Of a stretch of DNA of 8,593 bases, positions 1 through 6,580 are shown one piece after another. Position 1 is the first letter of the stretch; every line of letters starts with the position of its first letter. This DNA comes from an uncultured Alphaproteobacteria bacterium (GTDB lineage: Bacteria > Pseudomonadota > Alphaproteobacteria > RF32 > CAG-239). The DNA lies in the NCBI GenBank assembly GCA_900551585.1, contig URWU01000054.1:1-8593 (forward strand), in the 5' to 3' direction. The translations under genes were made by a program, and so were the position numbers. A model generated the notes under the pieces. The model searched no databases. It was not told the origin of the DNA and saw only the letters and a program-made list of their open reading frames with translations.

Positions 1-42
1 CTCGACTAGTCGTCGGCAGCGTCAGATGTGTATAAGAGACAG
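1..42 (+). other. Nextera read-1 adapter with i5 index (artefact)
   Basis: Positions 10-42 are the Nextera i5-side adapter followed by the 19-base Tn5 mosaic end (AGATGTGTATAAGAGACAG at 24-42). Positions 2-9 (TCGACTAG) match, from memory, the Nextera XT i5 index S513, and base 1 fits the end of the preceding P5 primer. This is library-construction sequence, not organism DNA. Translations through it give well-known artefact peptides: MCIRDR and MYKRQ on the plus strand, CLLYTSDAADD on the minus strand. Confidence 0.98.
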
Positions 43-1568
43 GTGCCCACATACAGTTTGCCATCGTACACCTGCATCCGCCAGATGTACTGGTTCTCGT
101 TGCGTCCAAAGCCGGACTTTAAACCAGAAAGACTGCCGGAGGGGAACATCTTGGTGGCATTGCCCACCACAAGCTCCATGTTCTCGTCCCTGTCCATGCG
201 GTACAGGTTCACCGACTGTTCCAGATTGGCGTTGATGAACCGGCAGTCCAGTCCGCCGCCAAACTGACCGTCGGCATTCTTGCCGGTCTTGGCAAAGAGG
301 ATGCGCTCCAGTGCGATCTCTTCATCATTGTACTCACCAATGTAAAGATGATCGTTGTACACGATCAGGTTCGCCGCACCGGAGCGGGTGCGTTCCGGGT
401 CGATGCCGAAGGTGTAGCGGGCACCATCTTTTTCCTGATCGCCTGCCACGGGTGTCCATGTGAAGGTGCCGTCAGGGTTCTGATCGCCCCGCACCAGTGC
501 AAAGGACTGCATGGTGTTGTCGTCCGGCATATTGTCCTCGGTGCCGGTGCAGATGGAAACATACAGGCGGCCGTTGAACTCAGCCATATCCCAGATGCTG
601 CCGCCGTAGATGCTGTCGGCGTAGTGATAGGCGGGGTAGTTGAACAGGCTGTCGGAATCCGCGATCTGGGTAAAGCCCTTTTCCGGGTCGGAGGAGATCA
701 GCAGGGCGGCGCTGCTCTTGCCGGTGGCGGCATCCATGGTCACGTTGCTGACGACCAGCTGATCCTTGTAGACGCACATCCCGCGGATGCCCACGGAGAT
801 GCCCTGCTGGTAGGCTGCGGCATAATCCTGCACACTGTTCAGACCGATATACACCGGTTTGCACTCGTCGGTGGCGGGGTCCACCTGCCAGATGCTGGGC
901 AGAAAGCCAATGCCGCCGCCGCCCACACTGCCGCAGAAGTACAGCTTGCCGTTATACTCCAATGCGTTGCGGAACAGGGGTGTGTAACCGTTGTAGGAGC
1001 CGGACATCAACACCTTGGTCTCGCCGGTCTTGGTGTTGATCTTCACCAGCACGCCCTTGGGCCGGCCGCCATCCTCCTCGGTCAGAAAGAAAGTGCCGTT
1101 GTAAAGGGCATCGAAGGTGGCGGCAAGCACCTTGTCGTCGTATTCGTCGCCCAGACTGCTCTTCATCAGGGAGAGGGTGTTGCCGATGGCGGCGTAGCAG
1201 GTGCCCACATACAGCCAGTCCCCGTAGCCGACCGCTGACCATGCGTAGTTCTGACCCCGGTCACCGGCGTTGTAGGCGGCATCCTCCGGGTCAGTCACGA
1301 CCGCCACCGCACCGTCTCCCAGATAATCCACGATGCCGTCTGCGGTTTTGACATCCTTTTCCGGGTGGGTGATTTTCTCAAACATCTGGTCGTCCTTGCT
1401 GTAAAAGAAAGTATTGCTTTCGTCAAGAGATTCCAGAGTGGTCAGTTTCTCCCAGTCATCGGCCTGCCCGACCGCCTCCGTGCCTTCCGCCGACACCAGA
1501 AGCTGCACCGGCAGAGCGGACAGCATCGCTGCTGCCAGCACGCCGCTGATGACACGTTTCCAGTTCAT
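43..1568 (-). CDS. Secreted beta-propeller-like protein, C-terminus missing
   Basis: I do not recognise a named family. The first 27 or so residues form a Sec signal peptide: MNWKR, a hydrophobic stretch, then a probable cut after VSA. The rest contains at least six similar strand motifs with an aromatic or Asn-Gly turn followed by LYVGT-like residues, near residues 113-123, 202-213, 261-276, 325-340, 399-411 and 495-509. Regular motifs of this kind are typical of beta-propeller blades, so a propeller fold is inferred; no catalytic residues are evident. ATG at 1568 is supported by AAGGAGAA six bases upstream and by the signal peptide. About 508 residues are real. The reading frame continues into the adapter, so the final CLLYTSDAADD is artefact and the true C-terminus is unknown. 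Codons are GC-rich, unlike every gene to the right. A secreted or cell-wall protein of a gut Firmicute is most likely. Confidence 0.8.
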
Positions 1569-1572
1569 ATCG

Positions 1573-1580
1573 TTCTCCTT
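1573..1580 (-). promoter_or_regulatory. Ribosome binding site of the propeller-like gene
   Basis: On the minus strand AAGGAGAA precedes the ATG at 1568, with six bases between the GGAG core and the start codon. It is a near-perfect Shine-Dalgarno match and fixes the start. Confidence 0.85.
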
Positions 1581-1630
1581 ATCTACTCTGCCATTTCTTC
1601 AAAAACATGAAAGAACTGTCAATGTTTTTC

Positions 1631-1659
1631 ATTGTAGCACAGTCCTGTCGGAAGTGCAA
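1631..1659 (-). promoter_or_regulatory. Sigma-A/sigma-70 promoter
   Basis: On the minus strand TTGCAC (-35, plus 1654-1659) is separated by exactly 17 bases from TACAAT (-10, plus 1631-1636). Transcription would start near 1624, giving a leader of roughly 55 bases before the start at 1568. Position and spacing are close to consensus, as is usual for Firmicute housekeeping promoters. Confidence 0.75.
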
Positions 1660-1712
1660 AGGTGCCTTGCTGCTTTTTGCGGATGATTCTTGTAAAATAT
1701 GTGAGGAAGCCC

Positions 1713-1748
1713 GCAAAAAAGCCGCCCGGCTCCTGCGAACCGGGCGGC
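1713..1748 (-). terminator. Rho-independent terminator, minus strand
   Basis: A 9-bp perfect GC stem (GCCGCCCGG at 1721-1729, CCGGGCGGC at 1740-1748) with a 10-base loop is followed on the minus strand by six T residues (plus 1715-1720). It would end a minus-strand gene located to the right, but no such gene is present. That absence is one reason to suspect a false join immediately right of it. The shorter A-run at 1749-1752 gives weak plus-strand termination at best. Confidence 0.75.
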
Positions 1749-1765
1749 AAAAGGCAAACTTTTGA
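1749..1765. other. Probable chimeric junction between two genomes
   Basis: GC-rich Firmicute-like sequence stops just after the terminator hairpin. AT-richer sequence with different codon use begins by about 1761. The plus-strand reading frame that crosses this point starts in non-coding DNA at 1662, runs through the terminator stem, and only becomes protein-like after FENDL (1761 onward). The exact break cannot be fixed by eye, and no adapter lies at the join. Confidence 0.65.
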
Positions 1766-2684
1766 AAATGATTTACCAGAGGTTTGCGGTTTTGACCGGA
1801 ATCCCAAACTGGGAGATTTTCACTTTAGTGACGGAACGTACAGTTCAACTCTGATTAAAGGACGCGTTGTTGACGGTATTTATATTGCCGACGGCTGTTC
1901 TATTACCCGTTTTGAAAGCGAGAACAAAAGCGGCCGCGACGCAAATATCTTTTGCAGAGCAAATAAAGTGGCTCTTCCGCCTTTATGGATGAAAAACCGC
2001 ATGATGACGGAGTATGAGTTTCTGAATACACGTCTGAAACTTATCGGCTGGCCGACATTATATGCAGAACCTGCTGACTATTGGTCTACCGAAAGTCCCA
2101 AAGGCTCATTCAAGCGTGTCCGCGGCTTTATTGAAACCAAAGGATATGTTATCGGACCGACTGAAAAAGATATTGCCGACATCTTGCAAAATCCGCAAAA
2201 CGTTTTGAAACGTTATGCCGAACTGCTTAAAATTCCAAGTGACCGGACGGCGGTTTTATTGGATTCTCTCCTGAAATTACCGACGGCGGGAAAATTCCTG
2301 CTTGAAAATGATGATTATGTTTCTTTTGCCGAGATTCCCCGCTCCATGAGGGTTAAAGGGATTTTTCTCGACAGCAACACTTATCTTCATTTGGCCATGA
2401 TTAGCAACACGGTTTGTCTGGAAGATTTCCCGAACCGCAAGCTTCCTTCCCGACAAGAAATCGAACTTTTGGATAAAGTCATTCCGCAAGTGGATTATGC
2501 TTTGTCAGAACTGAAACTTGACCATCTGCGTTTTCGCGATAATGCGCTCAAAAAATGCTGGTGGGAAATGCCCTCTTCCGAACGTTTTCCCGGCGAAAAG
2601 CGACGCCTGATAAGAATTGATTCCTGGGGTCGTCTGAGTAATGCCGAGAAAAAGCTTCTTGAATTAAAATCTATTTTACTTTAA
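1761..2684 (+). CDS. Two-copy DUF1566/FISUMP-like domain protein, N-terminus missing
   Basis: The open frame nominally reaches an ATG at 1662, but its first 30 or so codons cross a promoter and a terminator hairpin and are probably not part of the gene. Real protein seems to begin near 1761. Two related units are visible. Copy 1 (1812-2132) starts GDFHFSDGTYSS and ends with an LPP segment, a YWSTES motif and RVRGF. Copy 2 (2289-2621) starts GKFLLENDDY and ends with LPSRQE, CWWEM and RRLIRI. The order 'GDFxxSDGTYSS, hydrophobic GI segment, LPxxxE, YW-S/T, arginine-rich strand' resembles DUF1566 (Lcl C-terminal) or FISUMP-type domains of Bacteroidetes and other bacteria. That family placement is inference. 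A helical linker (about 2150-2280) joins the copies. No export signal can be judged because the N-terminus is lost. The next gene carries a third copy 33 bases downstream. Confidence 0.7.
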   Translation, partial: FENDLPEVCGFDRNPKLGDFHFSDGTYSSTLIKGRVVDGIYIADGCSITRFESENKSGRDANIFCRANKVALPPLWMKNRMMTEYEFLNTRLKLIGWPTLYAEPADYWSTESPKGSFKRVRGFIETKGYVIGPTEKDIADILQNPQNVLKRYAELLKIPSDRTAVLLDSLLKLPTAGKFLLENDDYVSFAEIPRSMRVKGIFLDSNTYLHLAMISNTVCLEDFPNRKLPSRQEIELLDKVIPQVDYALSELKLDHLRFRDNALKKCWWEMPSSERFPGEKRRLIRIDSWGRLSNAEKKLLELKSILL

Positions 2685-2717
2685 CAATTTTTATTAACTT
2701 TCAAAAAAAACGTAATC

Positions 2718-3257
2718 ATGAAAAAGTTACAAAATGCGAACGACTACAAGTCGTTATTTGCCGAATTTTTGGCTGTTGCCGGTGTGGACGAGAAAATGCT
2801 GAAGAAATATCAAAACGGAGATTATCCCAAACCGGGAAACTATCTCCTGAAAAACGGCTCGACCTCCTCTCACACGGTTTTTGACGAAGAAGCGGGGATT
2901 TATTTTACTCCGAATCTTTATTTGAATTTGATTGCTTTCAGCAAAACGCCCAACAAAAAGTTTGTGGCCCGTGATGTCGAAGGCTGGTGCAATATTCAAG
3001 AAGTCCAACTGCCGACCCTTGAAGAACTGACTGCTTTGCAGCAGCAAGTTAAGGCTGTTAATTCGTCTTTATGCGATGCCGGAATGGGGGATTTCTTACT
3101 GCAGGCAGACCTCGTCAGCCAATGCTGGTATCAGGAGATTCTGCAGAATCCGCAAAAAGCAAAGGAAACGCGGCGCATTATCCCTATCGGATGTAAAGAA
3201 AACGTGTCGGCCGCCGTTGCTTTTATGGCAAAACTGCAGCCGATGTTCGTCAAGTAA
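2718..3257 (+). CDS. Single-copy DUF1566/FISUMP-like domain protein
   Basis: This 179-residue protein has no signal peptide or membrane segment. Its first 38 residues (LQNANDYKSLFAEFL...) are predicted helical and resemble the linker between the two domains of the preceding gene (LQNPQNVLKRYAELL...). From 2835 to 3188 it carries a third copy of the same domain: GNYLLKNG, then AGIYFTPNLYLNLI, LPTLEELTAL, CWYQEI and RRIIPIG. It therefore appears to be a diverged tandem duplicate of the upstream gene. The ATG at 2718 is the first of the frame; no Shine-Dalgarno is evident in the A-rich leader, so it may be translated weakly or after the upstream gene. The stop at 3255-3257 is followed by a strong terminator. 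Function is unknown. A cytoplasmic location is unexpected, because DUF1566-type domains are commonly found in exported proteins. Confidence 0.75.
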   Translation: MKKLQNANDYKSLFAEFLAVAGVDEKMLKKYQNGDYPKPGNYLLKNGSTSSHTVFDEEAGIYFTPNLYLNLIAFSKTPNKKFVARDVEGWCNIQEVQLPTLEELTALQQQVKAVNSSLCDAGMGDFLLQADLVSQCWYQEILQNPQKAKETRRIIPIGCKENVSAAVAFMAKLQPMFVK

Positions 3258-3275
3258 TGATTGATTAAAAAAAAG

Positions 3276-3306
3276 AAGGCTCCGAAACAATTTCGGAGCC
3301 TTTTTG
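3276..3306. terminator. Bidirectional rho-independent terminator
   Basis: A perfect 10-bp stem (GGCTCCGAAA at 3278-3287, TTTCGGAGCC at 3291-3300) with a CAA loop has an A-run to its left and a T-run to its right. It can therefore end both the plus-strand gene stopping at 3257 and the minus-strand gene stopping at 3320. Those genes converge here with only about 60 bases between them. Confidence 0.92.
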
Positions 3307-3319
3307 TTTTTTTGTGCCG

Positions 3320-5215
3320 CTATTTCTTCGGCTCGGCGACCACTTCTTCGCCGATGATGCTTTCTTGAATATAGTCGTCTGTACACTGAACGCCTTTGCA
3401 GCGTTTCAGAACTGTGGTTTTGCGGCCCTCGGTCAGCCCCATGACACGCATAGACGGTACATAAACATCGACAATATTGATTCTGAAAGTGATATAACCG
3501 ATATTGCCGGCCTCGTCAGAGACATAAACCTTAATCTTATACCGGCCTAAATCAGACGGCATGGCAATTCCGGTAAACAGGCGGTTGTTCTCATCATATT
3601 TGAGCCATTTAGGCAGAGGAGAATCATCCTGCATTCCGGCTTTGGTGGTAATTTTGCCGCTGAAATCGACTTTATCCATAATCGAATCCGGAATTTTGAT
3701 ATTAATCTGCTGGCCGGTTTCCAGAGTAACATCCGGAACCAAAGTCGAAGAAGACAAATTGACCGGCGGACGTTTTGCAGGAATATCAAGCAAATACGGA
3801 CGGTTATCCGGCAAAAATTCGCCGTTTTTCCATTTATCAAACACACCGCGCAGGTAAACGGCAATGCGCGACGGCTTTTCGTTCAGCATATAATAAGGAA
3901 CGGCGTCCAGACCCAAAGTGGCATACAAGTTGCCGAGCGAATCCTGCAATTCGACATAGGCGCCGTAAGCCTGAACTTCATCTTCAATTGCCTTAGCGGC
4001 TTCCAGTTTGCTCTTTTCAGCTTTGCTGCCGTCGGCAATCGTTACGTCTTCGGCAATATTCTCCGAAACATTGGCGATTTCCTGATTAATCTGATAATCT
4101 TCATAAGAAGACATATAGCGTGCCCAGGCGACATAAACCTGGCTCAAAACCAGATTTGTCATTCTCTGGCGGCGCAAAGCTTCCAAATCAGAGGTGTTCG
4201 GTTCTTTCAAGTCTTCAAAAATATGGATACCGACTTCTTTGGCTTTCTTTGCCCAGACGCGGTTATAATAACCGGGGTTGGTTTTATATTTTTCAACGCT
4301 CGGGGTTTGATATTGCTTAACATAAATTTTTAACTCATCAGGAGATGTGACCAAATCACGAATACGCAGTTCCGGACGGTTGGTCAGAGCAATCCACTCC
4401 ATTTCGGCCAAGCCGCTTTTGATATCCGGCAAAGCAAAATTGCCGTATTCCGGACCGACCAGTTTATATTCGCTTGACGGGTGCAGTCCCATTAAAGTCG
4501 CCAAACGGACTTCTGCGGTTTCAAATTCGCGTTTCAAACTCGACAAACGTTTGACGGCTTCCATATATTTACGTTTTTGCACCATCTCGTCCATCGACAG
4601 GCTGCGGCCGCTTTCGGCCAGTTCTTTGCTGCGGGCATTGATTTCATCAACAGCCAAAGTCATATATTCAATCATTTCATTAACGGTCGGCAGCAATTTC
4701 TGTGCTGTCAGCGTTTTCCAATACAGCAGGCGGGTTTCCTGCAAAACATTATGAATGACTTTGCGGCTCTGCTCAAAAGCAATATTGTTGCGGTATTTTT
4801 CGTCCATGCTCTGATAATAAACCGTACTGACATCCAAGATGTTCCAGGCCAGCTTCAGTTCCGAATTAGTATCTCCGGCGGCGGTATCATTCACATAGCC
4901 CGCGGTCGCAAAAACTTCCGGCAGTTTATTGACCGGAGATTTTCCGGCCTGAGCAACGCTTTCTTCATAGCTGACAACCCGGCGCGTATAGTTATATTTC
5001 AGCGCCAAAGCCATGGCCATATACATATCAATCGGCTTCTCAATTTTGCGCGGCGTGGTCGAATACATATTCTGCATATCGACATCCACACGGATAGCCC
5101 TGTCCCAATCAGTATAAGCCACCGGCGTCGGCACGCTCTTTTTCTCCTGATTTCCGACCGTGCAGGAAACCAAAGCAGCCAAACCGATAACCGAAAAAAC
5201 CAGCAATTTATTCAT
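3320..5215 (-). CDS. TolC-family outer-membrane lipoprotein with C-terminal cadherin-like domain
   Basis: Read from ATG 5215 the protein has 631 residues. Residues 1-17 are a lipoprotein signal (MNKLLVFSVIGLAALVS) with lipobox LVSC and lipidated Cys18; Thr at +2 fits outer-membrane sorting. Residues about 60-440 resemble outer membrane efflux proteins: an IDMYMAMALALKYN start, long helical segments, and two half-repeats ending in LMGLHPSSEY (near 242) and ATLGLDAVP (near 432). Residues about 496-583 match the cadherin-like CADG/He_PIG pattern (LPKWLKYDENNRLFTGI..., YKIKVYVSDEAGN). That domain is normally extracellular or periplasmic and is not usual in TolC proteins. TolC-type proteins form trimeric export channels with inner-membrane transporters; no partner pump is in the window. 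An in-frame ATG at 5221 is closer to the AAAGGA site (plus 5226-5231), and a longer frame to 5263 lacks the lipoprotein start. It is divergent from the VirB8-like gene. Confidence 0.82.
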   Translation of the reverse strand: MNKLLVFSVIGLAALVSCTVGNQEKKSVPTPVAYTDWDRAIRVDVDMQNMYSTTPRKIEKPIDMYMAMALALKYNYTRRVVSYEESVAQAGKSPVNKLPEVFATAGYVNDTAAGDTNSELKLAWNILDVSTVYYQSMDEKYRNNIAFEQSRKVIHNVLQETRLLYWKTLTAQKLLPTVNEMIEYMTLAVDEINARSKELAESGRSLSMDEMVQKRKYMEAVKRLSSLKREFETAEVRLATLMGLHPSSEYKLVGPEYGNFALPDIKSGLAEMEWIALTNRPELRIRDLVTSPDELKIYVKQYQTPSVEKYKTNPGYYNRVWAKKAKEVGIHIFEDLKEPNTSDLEALRRQRMTNLVLSQVYVAWARYMSSYEDYQINQEIANVSENIAEDVTIADGSKAEKSKLEAAKAIEDEVQAYGAYVELQDSLGNLYATLGLDAVPYYMLNEKPSRIAVYLRGVFDKWKNGEFLPDNRPYLLDIPAKRPPVNLSSSTLVPDVTLETGQQINIKIPDSIMDKVDFSGKITTKAGMQDDSPLPKWLKYDENNRLFTGIAMPSDLGRYKIKVYVSDEAGNIGYITFRINIVDVYVPSMRVMGLTEGRKTTVLKRCKGVQCTDDYIQESIIGEEVVAEPKK

Positions 5216-5225
5216 CGCCATAAAA

Positions 5226-5231
5226 TCCTTT
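5226..5231 (-). promoter_or_regulatory. Ribosome binding site that limits the TolC-like start
   Basis: On the minus strand AAAGGA lies 4 bases before ATG 5221 and 10 bases before ATG 5215. Either start keeps the lipoprotein signal. The site rules against the longer frame beginning at 5263. Confidence 0.55.
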
Positions 5232-5253
5232 GTAGAAACTTCTCTGAGGCTAA

Positions 5254-5275
5254 AATATATCAAATTATTTGATAT
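5254..5275. promoter_or_regulatory. Palindromic operator candidate over a -10 box
   Basis: ATATCAAAT (5257-5265), one central base, then ATTTGATAT (5267-5275) form a perfect 9-bp inverted repeat. On the minus strand the adjacent TATATT (plus 5254-5259) is a plausible -10 for the TolC-like gene, so the palindrome would lie in the promoter spacer, a classic repressor position. No good -35 was found. Short AT-rich palindromes can also arise by chance. Confidence 0.4.
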
Positions 5276-5288
5276 TAACAGTATTTAT

Positions 5289-5316
5289 TTGCTTTTATTC
5301 AACTTTCATATATAAA
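5289..5316 (+). promoter_or_regulatory. Candidate sigma-70 promoter of the VirB8-like gene
   Basis: TTGCTT (5289-5294) and TATAAA (5311-5316) are 16 bases apart. They lie about 70 bases before the ATG at 5386, in the region shared with the divergent TolC-like gene. The surroundings are very AT-rich, so chance matches are likely. Confidence 0.4.
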
Positions 5317-5385
5317 ATATTAAAGTTTCCCGGCTAAAATGGATTATGACAGGCAGAGAATCTTAAGGAAAGAGCACTTTAAATC

Positions 5386-6159
5386 ATGTTTGACATTTTC
5401 AGGACAATCTTTAAATACCGTGAGAAGAAAAGCCCCGACAAACTCGGGCTTTATCCCGAAAGTGTGCATGTCGACGCGATGCCGGAGCGCCGCTATTTGT
5501 GGACATCGCGCATTCTGGTTGTGGTCTCTTGCCTCAGTATCAGTTTTAATATGATGCTGGCGTCAACCATTTATCTGCTCCTGCCGCAGCGTTCTACTTA
5601 TCCGCGGCTGCTCTACATTAACAACTATTTTTCTCAGCTCGACCAGGTTGAGCCTCAGGAACGCTATGTTTCCGCCTCGGACCTGATAGCCGAACAGCAT
5701 ATTTATCATTATATCCAGCTGCGCCATCAGATTACGACCGATTATGATGAGCTGCAACGCCGATGGGCTCCTTATGAAACCCTCTATTGGTATTCAACCC
5801 CCTATGTTTATACCATGTTTATGAACAAAGAAGCGCGTTACAGTATTGACCAATTCCGCAACTTATCCCTGGTTCGCAATGTTGAAATCCAATGGATTAA
5901 AATTCTGGCTACCGGCCTATGGCAGAGCCAGTTCCTGACCCATGATTATCTGCCGGGACAAGATAAACCGCATACCAGCATCTGGCGCGCTACGCTGCGT
6001 ATTGCCTATGGCACCCCGACGTTCCGTAACCGCGACGACCTTGCCAAAAATCCGTTCGGTTTCATGGTCACCAACTATTCCCTCGGTTATATGGGCACAC
6101 CCGAAACTTCCGCCCATTATCTTGAAACGGCTAAAGAATTCCGCGAAAAAGCTTTTTAA
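5386..6159 (+). CDS. VirB8/TrbF-like inner-membrane protein
   Basis: This 257-residue protein has the layout of type IV secretion VirB8: a short basic cytoplasmic N-terminus, one membrane helix (about residues 42-66) and a periplasmic domain. The family pattern is visible in order. A helical region at 92-127 (YVSASDLIAEQHIYHYIQLR...) is followed by YSTPYVYTMF at 136-145, a WRATLRIAY strand at 200-208, and NPFGFMVTNY at 222-231, which corresponds to the conserved NPLGxxVTxY motif of VirB8. VirB8 dimers act as inner-membrane assembly hubs that contact other channel subunits. The ATG at 5386 is the only usable start, since an in-frame stop precedes it at 5380-5382. The purine-rich AAGGAAAGAG (5365-5374) is somewhat far upstream. 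No other type IV component is next to it. DotI/IcmL-like or another member of the same fold is the main alternative. Confidence 0.82.
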   Translation: MFDIFRTIFKYREKKSPDKLGLYPESVHVDAMPERRYLWTSRILVVVSCLSISFNMMLASTIYLLLPQRSTYPRLLYINNYFSQLDQVEPQERYVSASDLIAEQHIYHYIQLRHQITTDYDELQRRWAPYETLYWYSTPYVYTMFMNKEARYSIDQFRNLSLVRNVEIQWIKILATGLWQSQFLTHDYLPGQDKPHTSIWRATLRIAYGTPTFRNRDDLAKNPFGFMVTNYSLGYMGTPETSAHYLETAKEFREKAF

Positions 6160-6177
6160 TAAACGCGAGGGCGTTTA
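6160..6177 (+). other. Small hairpin after the VirB8-like gene
   Basis: TAAACGC, a GAGG loop, then GCGTTTA form a 7-bp stem immediately after the stop codon. There is no following T-run, so intrinsic termination is doubtful; it might protect the 3' end of the message. Confidence 0.35.
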
Positions 6178-6225
6178 ATCCCACCAGTTAAGCTGACGTA
6201 CTGCTCGCGTTGCTCACACAGAATA

Positions 6226-6391
6226 TTGTCACCCTGAGCTTGTCGAAGGGTCTCAGCTGCTGTCGTCATTCTGACACTGAGCAAAGCGAAGTGGAAGAAT
6301 CCAGTTAAATAATGTAGCCTTATTGTCACCCTGAGCGTAGTCAAAACATTTCTGTCACTATCGTCATTTTGAAGCTTTGCCGAAAAATCCA
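6226..6391 (+). repeat. Four degenerate GTCA-CCTGAG dispersed repeats
   Basis: Four consecutive units start with GTCA(C/T)(C/T)(C/T)TGA and carry GCGAAG- or TCGAAG-like cores, often ending in AATCC or TCTC: about 6228-6254, 6265-6303, 6325-6352 and 6363-6391. Similar 'GTCATTCTGAGCGAAGCGAAGAATC' type sequences are dispersed intergenic repeats in many bacterial genomes. These copies have diverged from one another, so the array looks old or mosaic. Confidence 0.65.
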
Positions 6392-6410
6392 CGTTGAGGC
6401 GCGAAGGGAG

Positions 6411-6529
6411 CAACCAGCGTGAGCTGGTTGGGGATTGCACCTCAGCCGAACCGAAGGTTTGCGAAGCTAATCGGCTGACAAGCGGAGCTTGACTTCTGAA
6501 CTTGCCTAATCCCAGCCGGCGTAAGCCGG
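6411..6529 (+). repeat. Cluster of short REP-like hairpins
   Basis: Successive inverted repeats are CAACCAGC-GTGA-GCTGGTTG (6411-6430), TCAGCCGA...TCGGCTGA (6442-6478), AAGC-GGA-GCTT (6480-6490) and CCGGC-GTAA-GCCGG (6516-6529). GGGATT (6431-6436) can pair with AATCCC (6508-6513) to enclose the middle hairpins. Two loops, GTGA and GTAA, are of the stable GNRA type. This may be a mosaic REP-type element or a structured RNA. Confidence 0.6.
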
Positions 6530-6580
6530 TGGTACTTTAGTCAAACAATATAGCTACTTTCTCCTGGTTCCTCACGCGAA

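Noticed and set aside
26..267. Small frames starting MCIRDR and MYKRQ
   Set aside because: Both begin inside the Nextera adapter, so these N-termini are known adapter translations.
348..1238. Long plus-strand open frame (296 codons) opposite the propeller-like gene
   Set aside because: It is antisense to a gene with a signal peptide, ribosome binding site and promoter. Its product is low-complexity Val/Ala/Gly/His, typical of the reverse strand of GC-rich coding DNA.
1662..1760. N-terminal extension of the first right-hand gene from ATG 1662
   Set aside because: It crosses a GC terminator stem and lies next to the minus-strand promoter of the left gene. It is probably an accident of the chimeric join.
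1749..1765. Horizontal gene transfer boundary instead of a chimera
   Set aside because: There is no integrase, transposase, tRNA, direct repeat or attachment-like sequence at the switch, and the retained adapters already point to poor read trimming.
4577..5272. Plus-strand open frame (231 codons) opposite the TolC-like gene
   Set aside because: No recognisable domain or signal. It mirrors the codon pattern of the well-supported minus-strand lipoprotein gene.
6160..6177. Intrinsic terminator after the VirB8-like gene
   Set aside because: The hairpin is real but short and has no T-run, so it is listed only as a hairpin.
6156..6440. Minus-strand frame of 94 codons in the repeat region
   Set aside because: It runs through several dispersed-repeat copies, with no ribosome binding site and no protein-like pattern.
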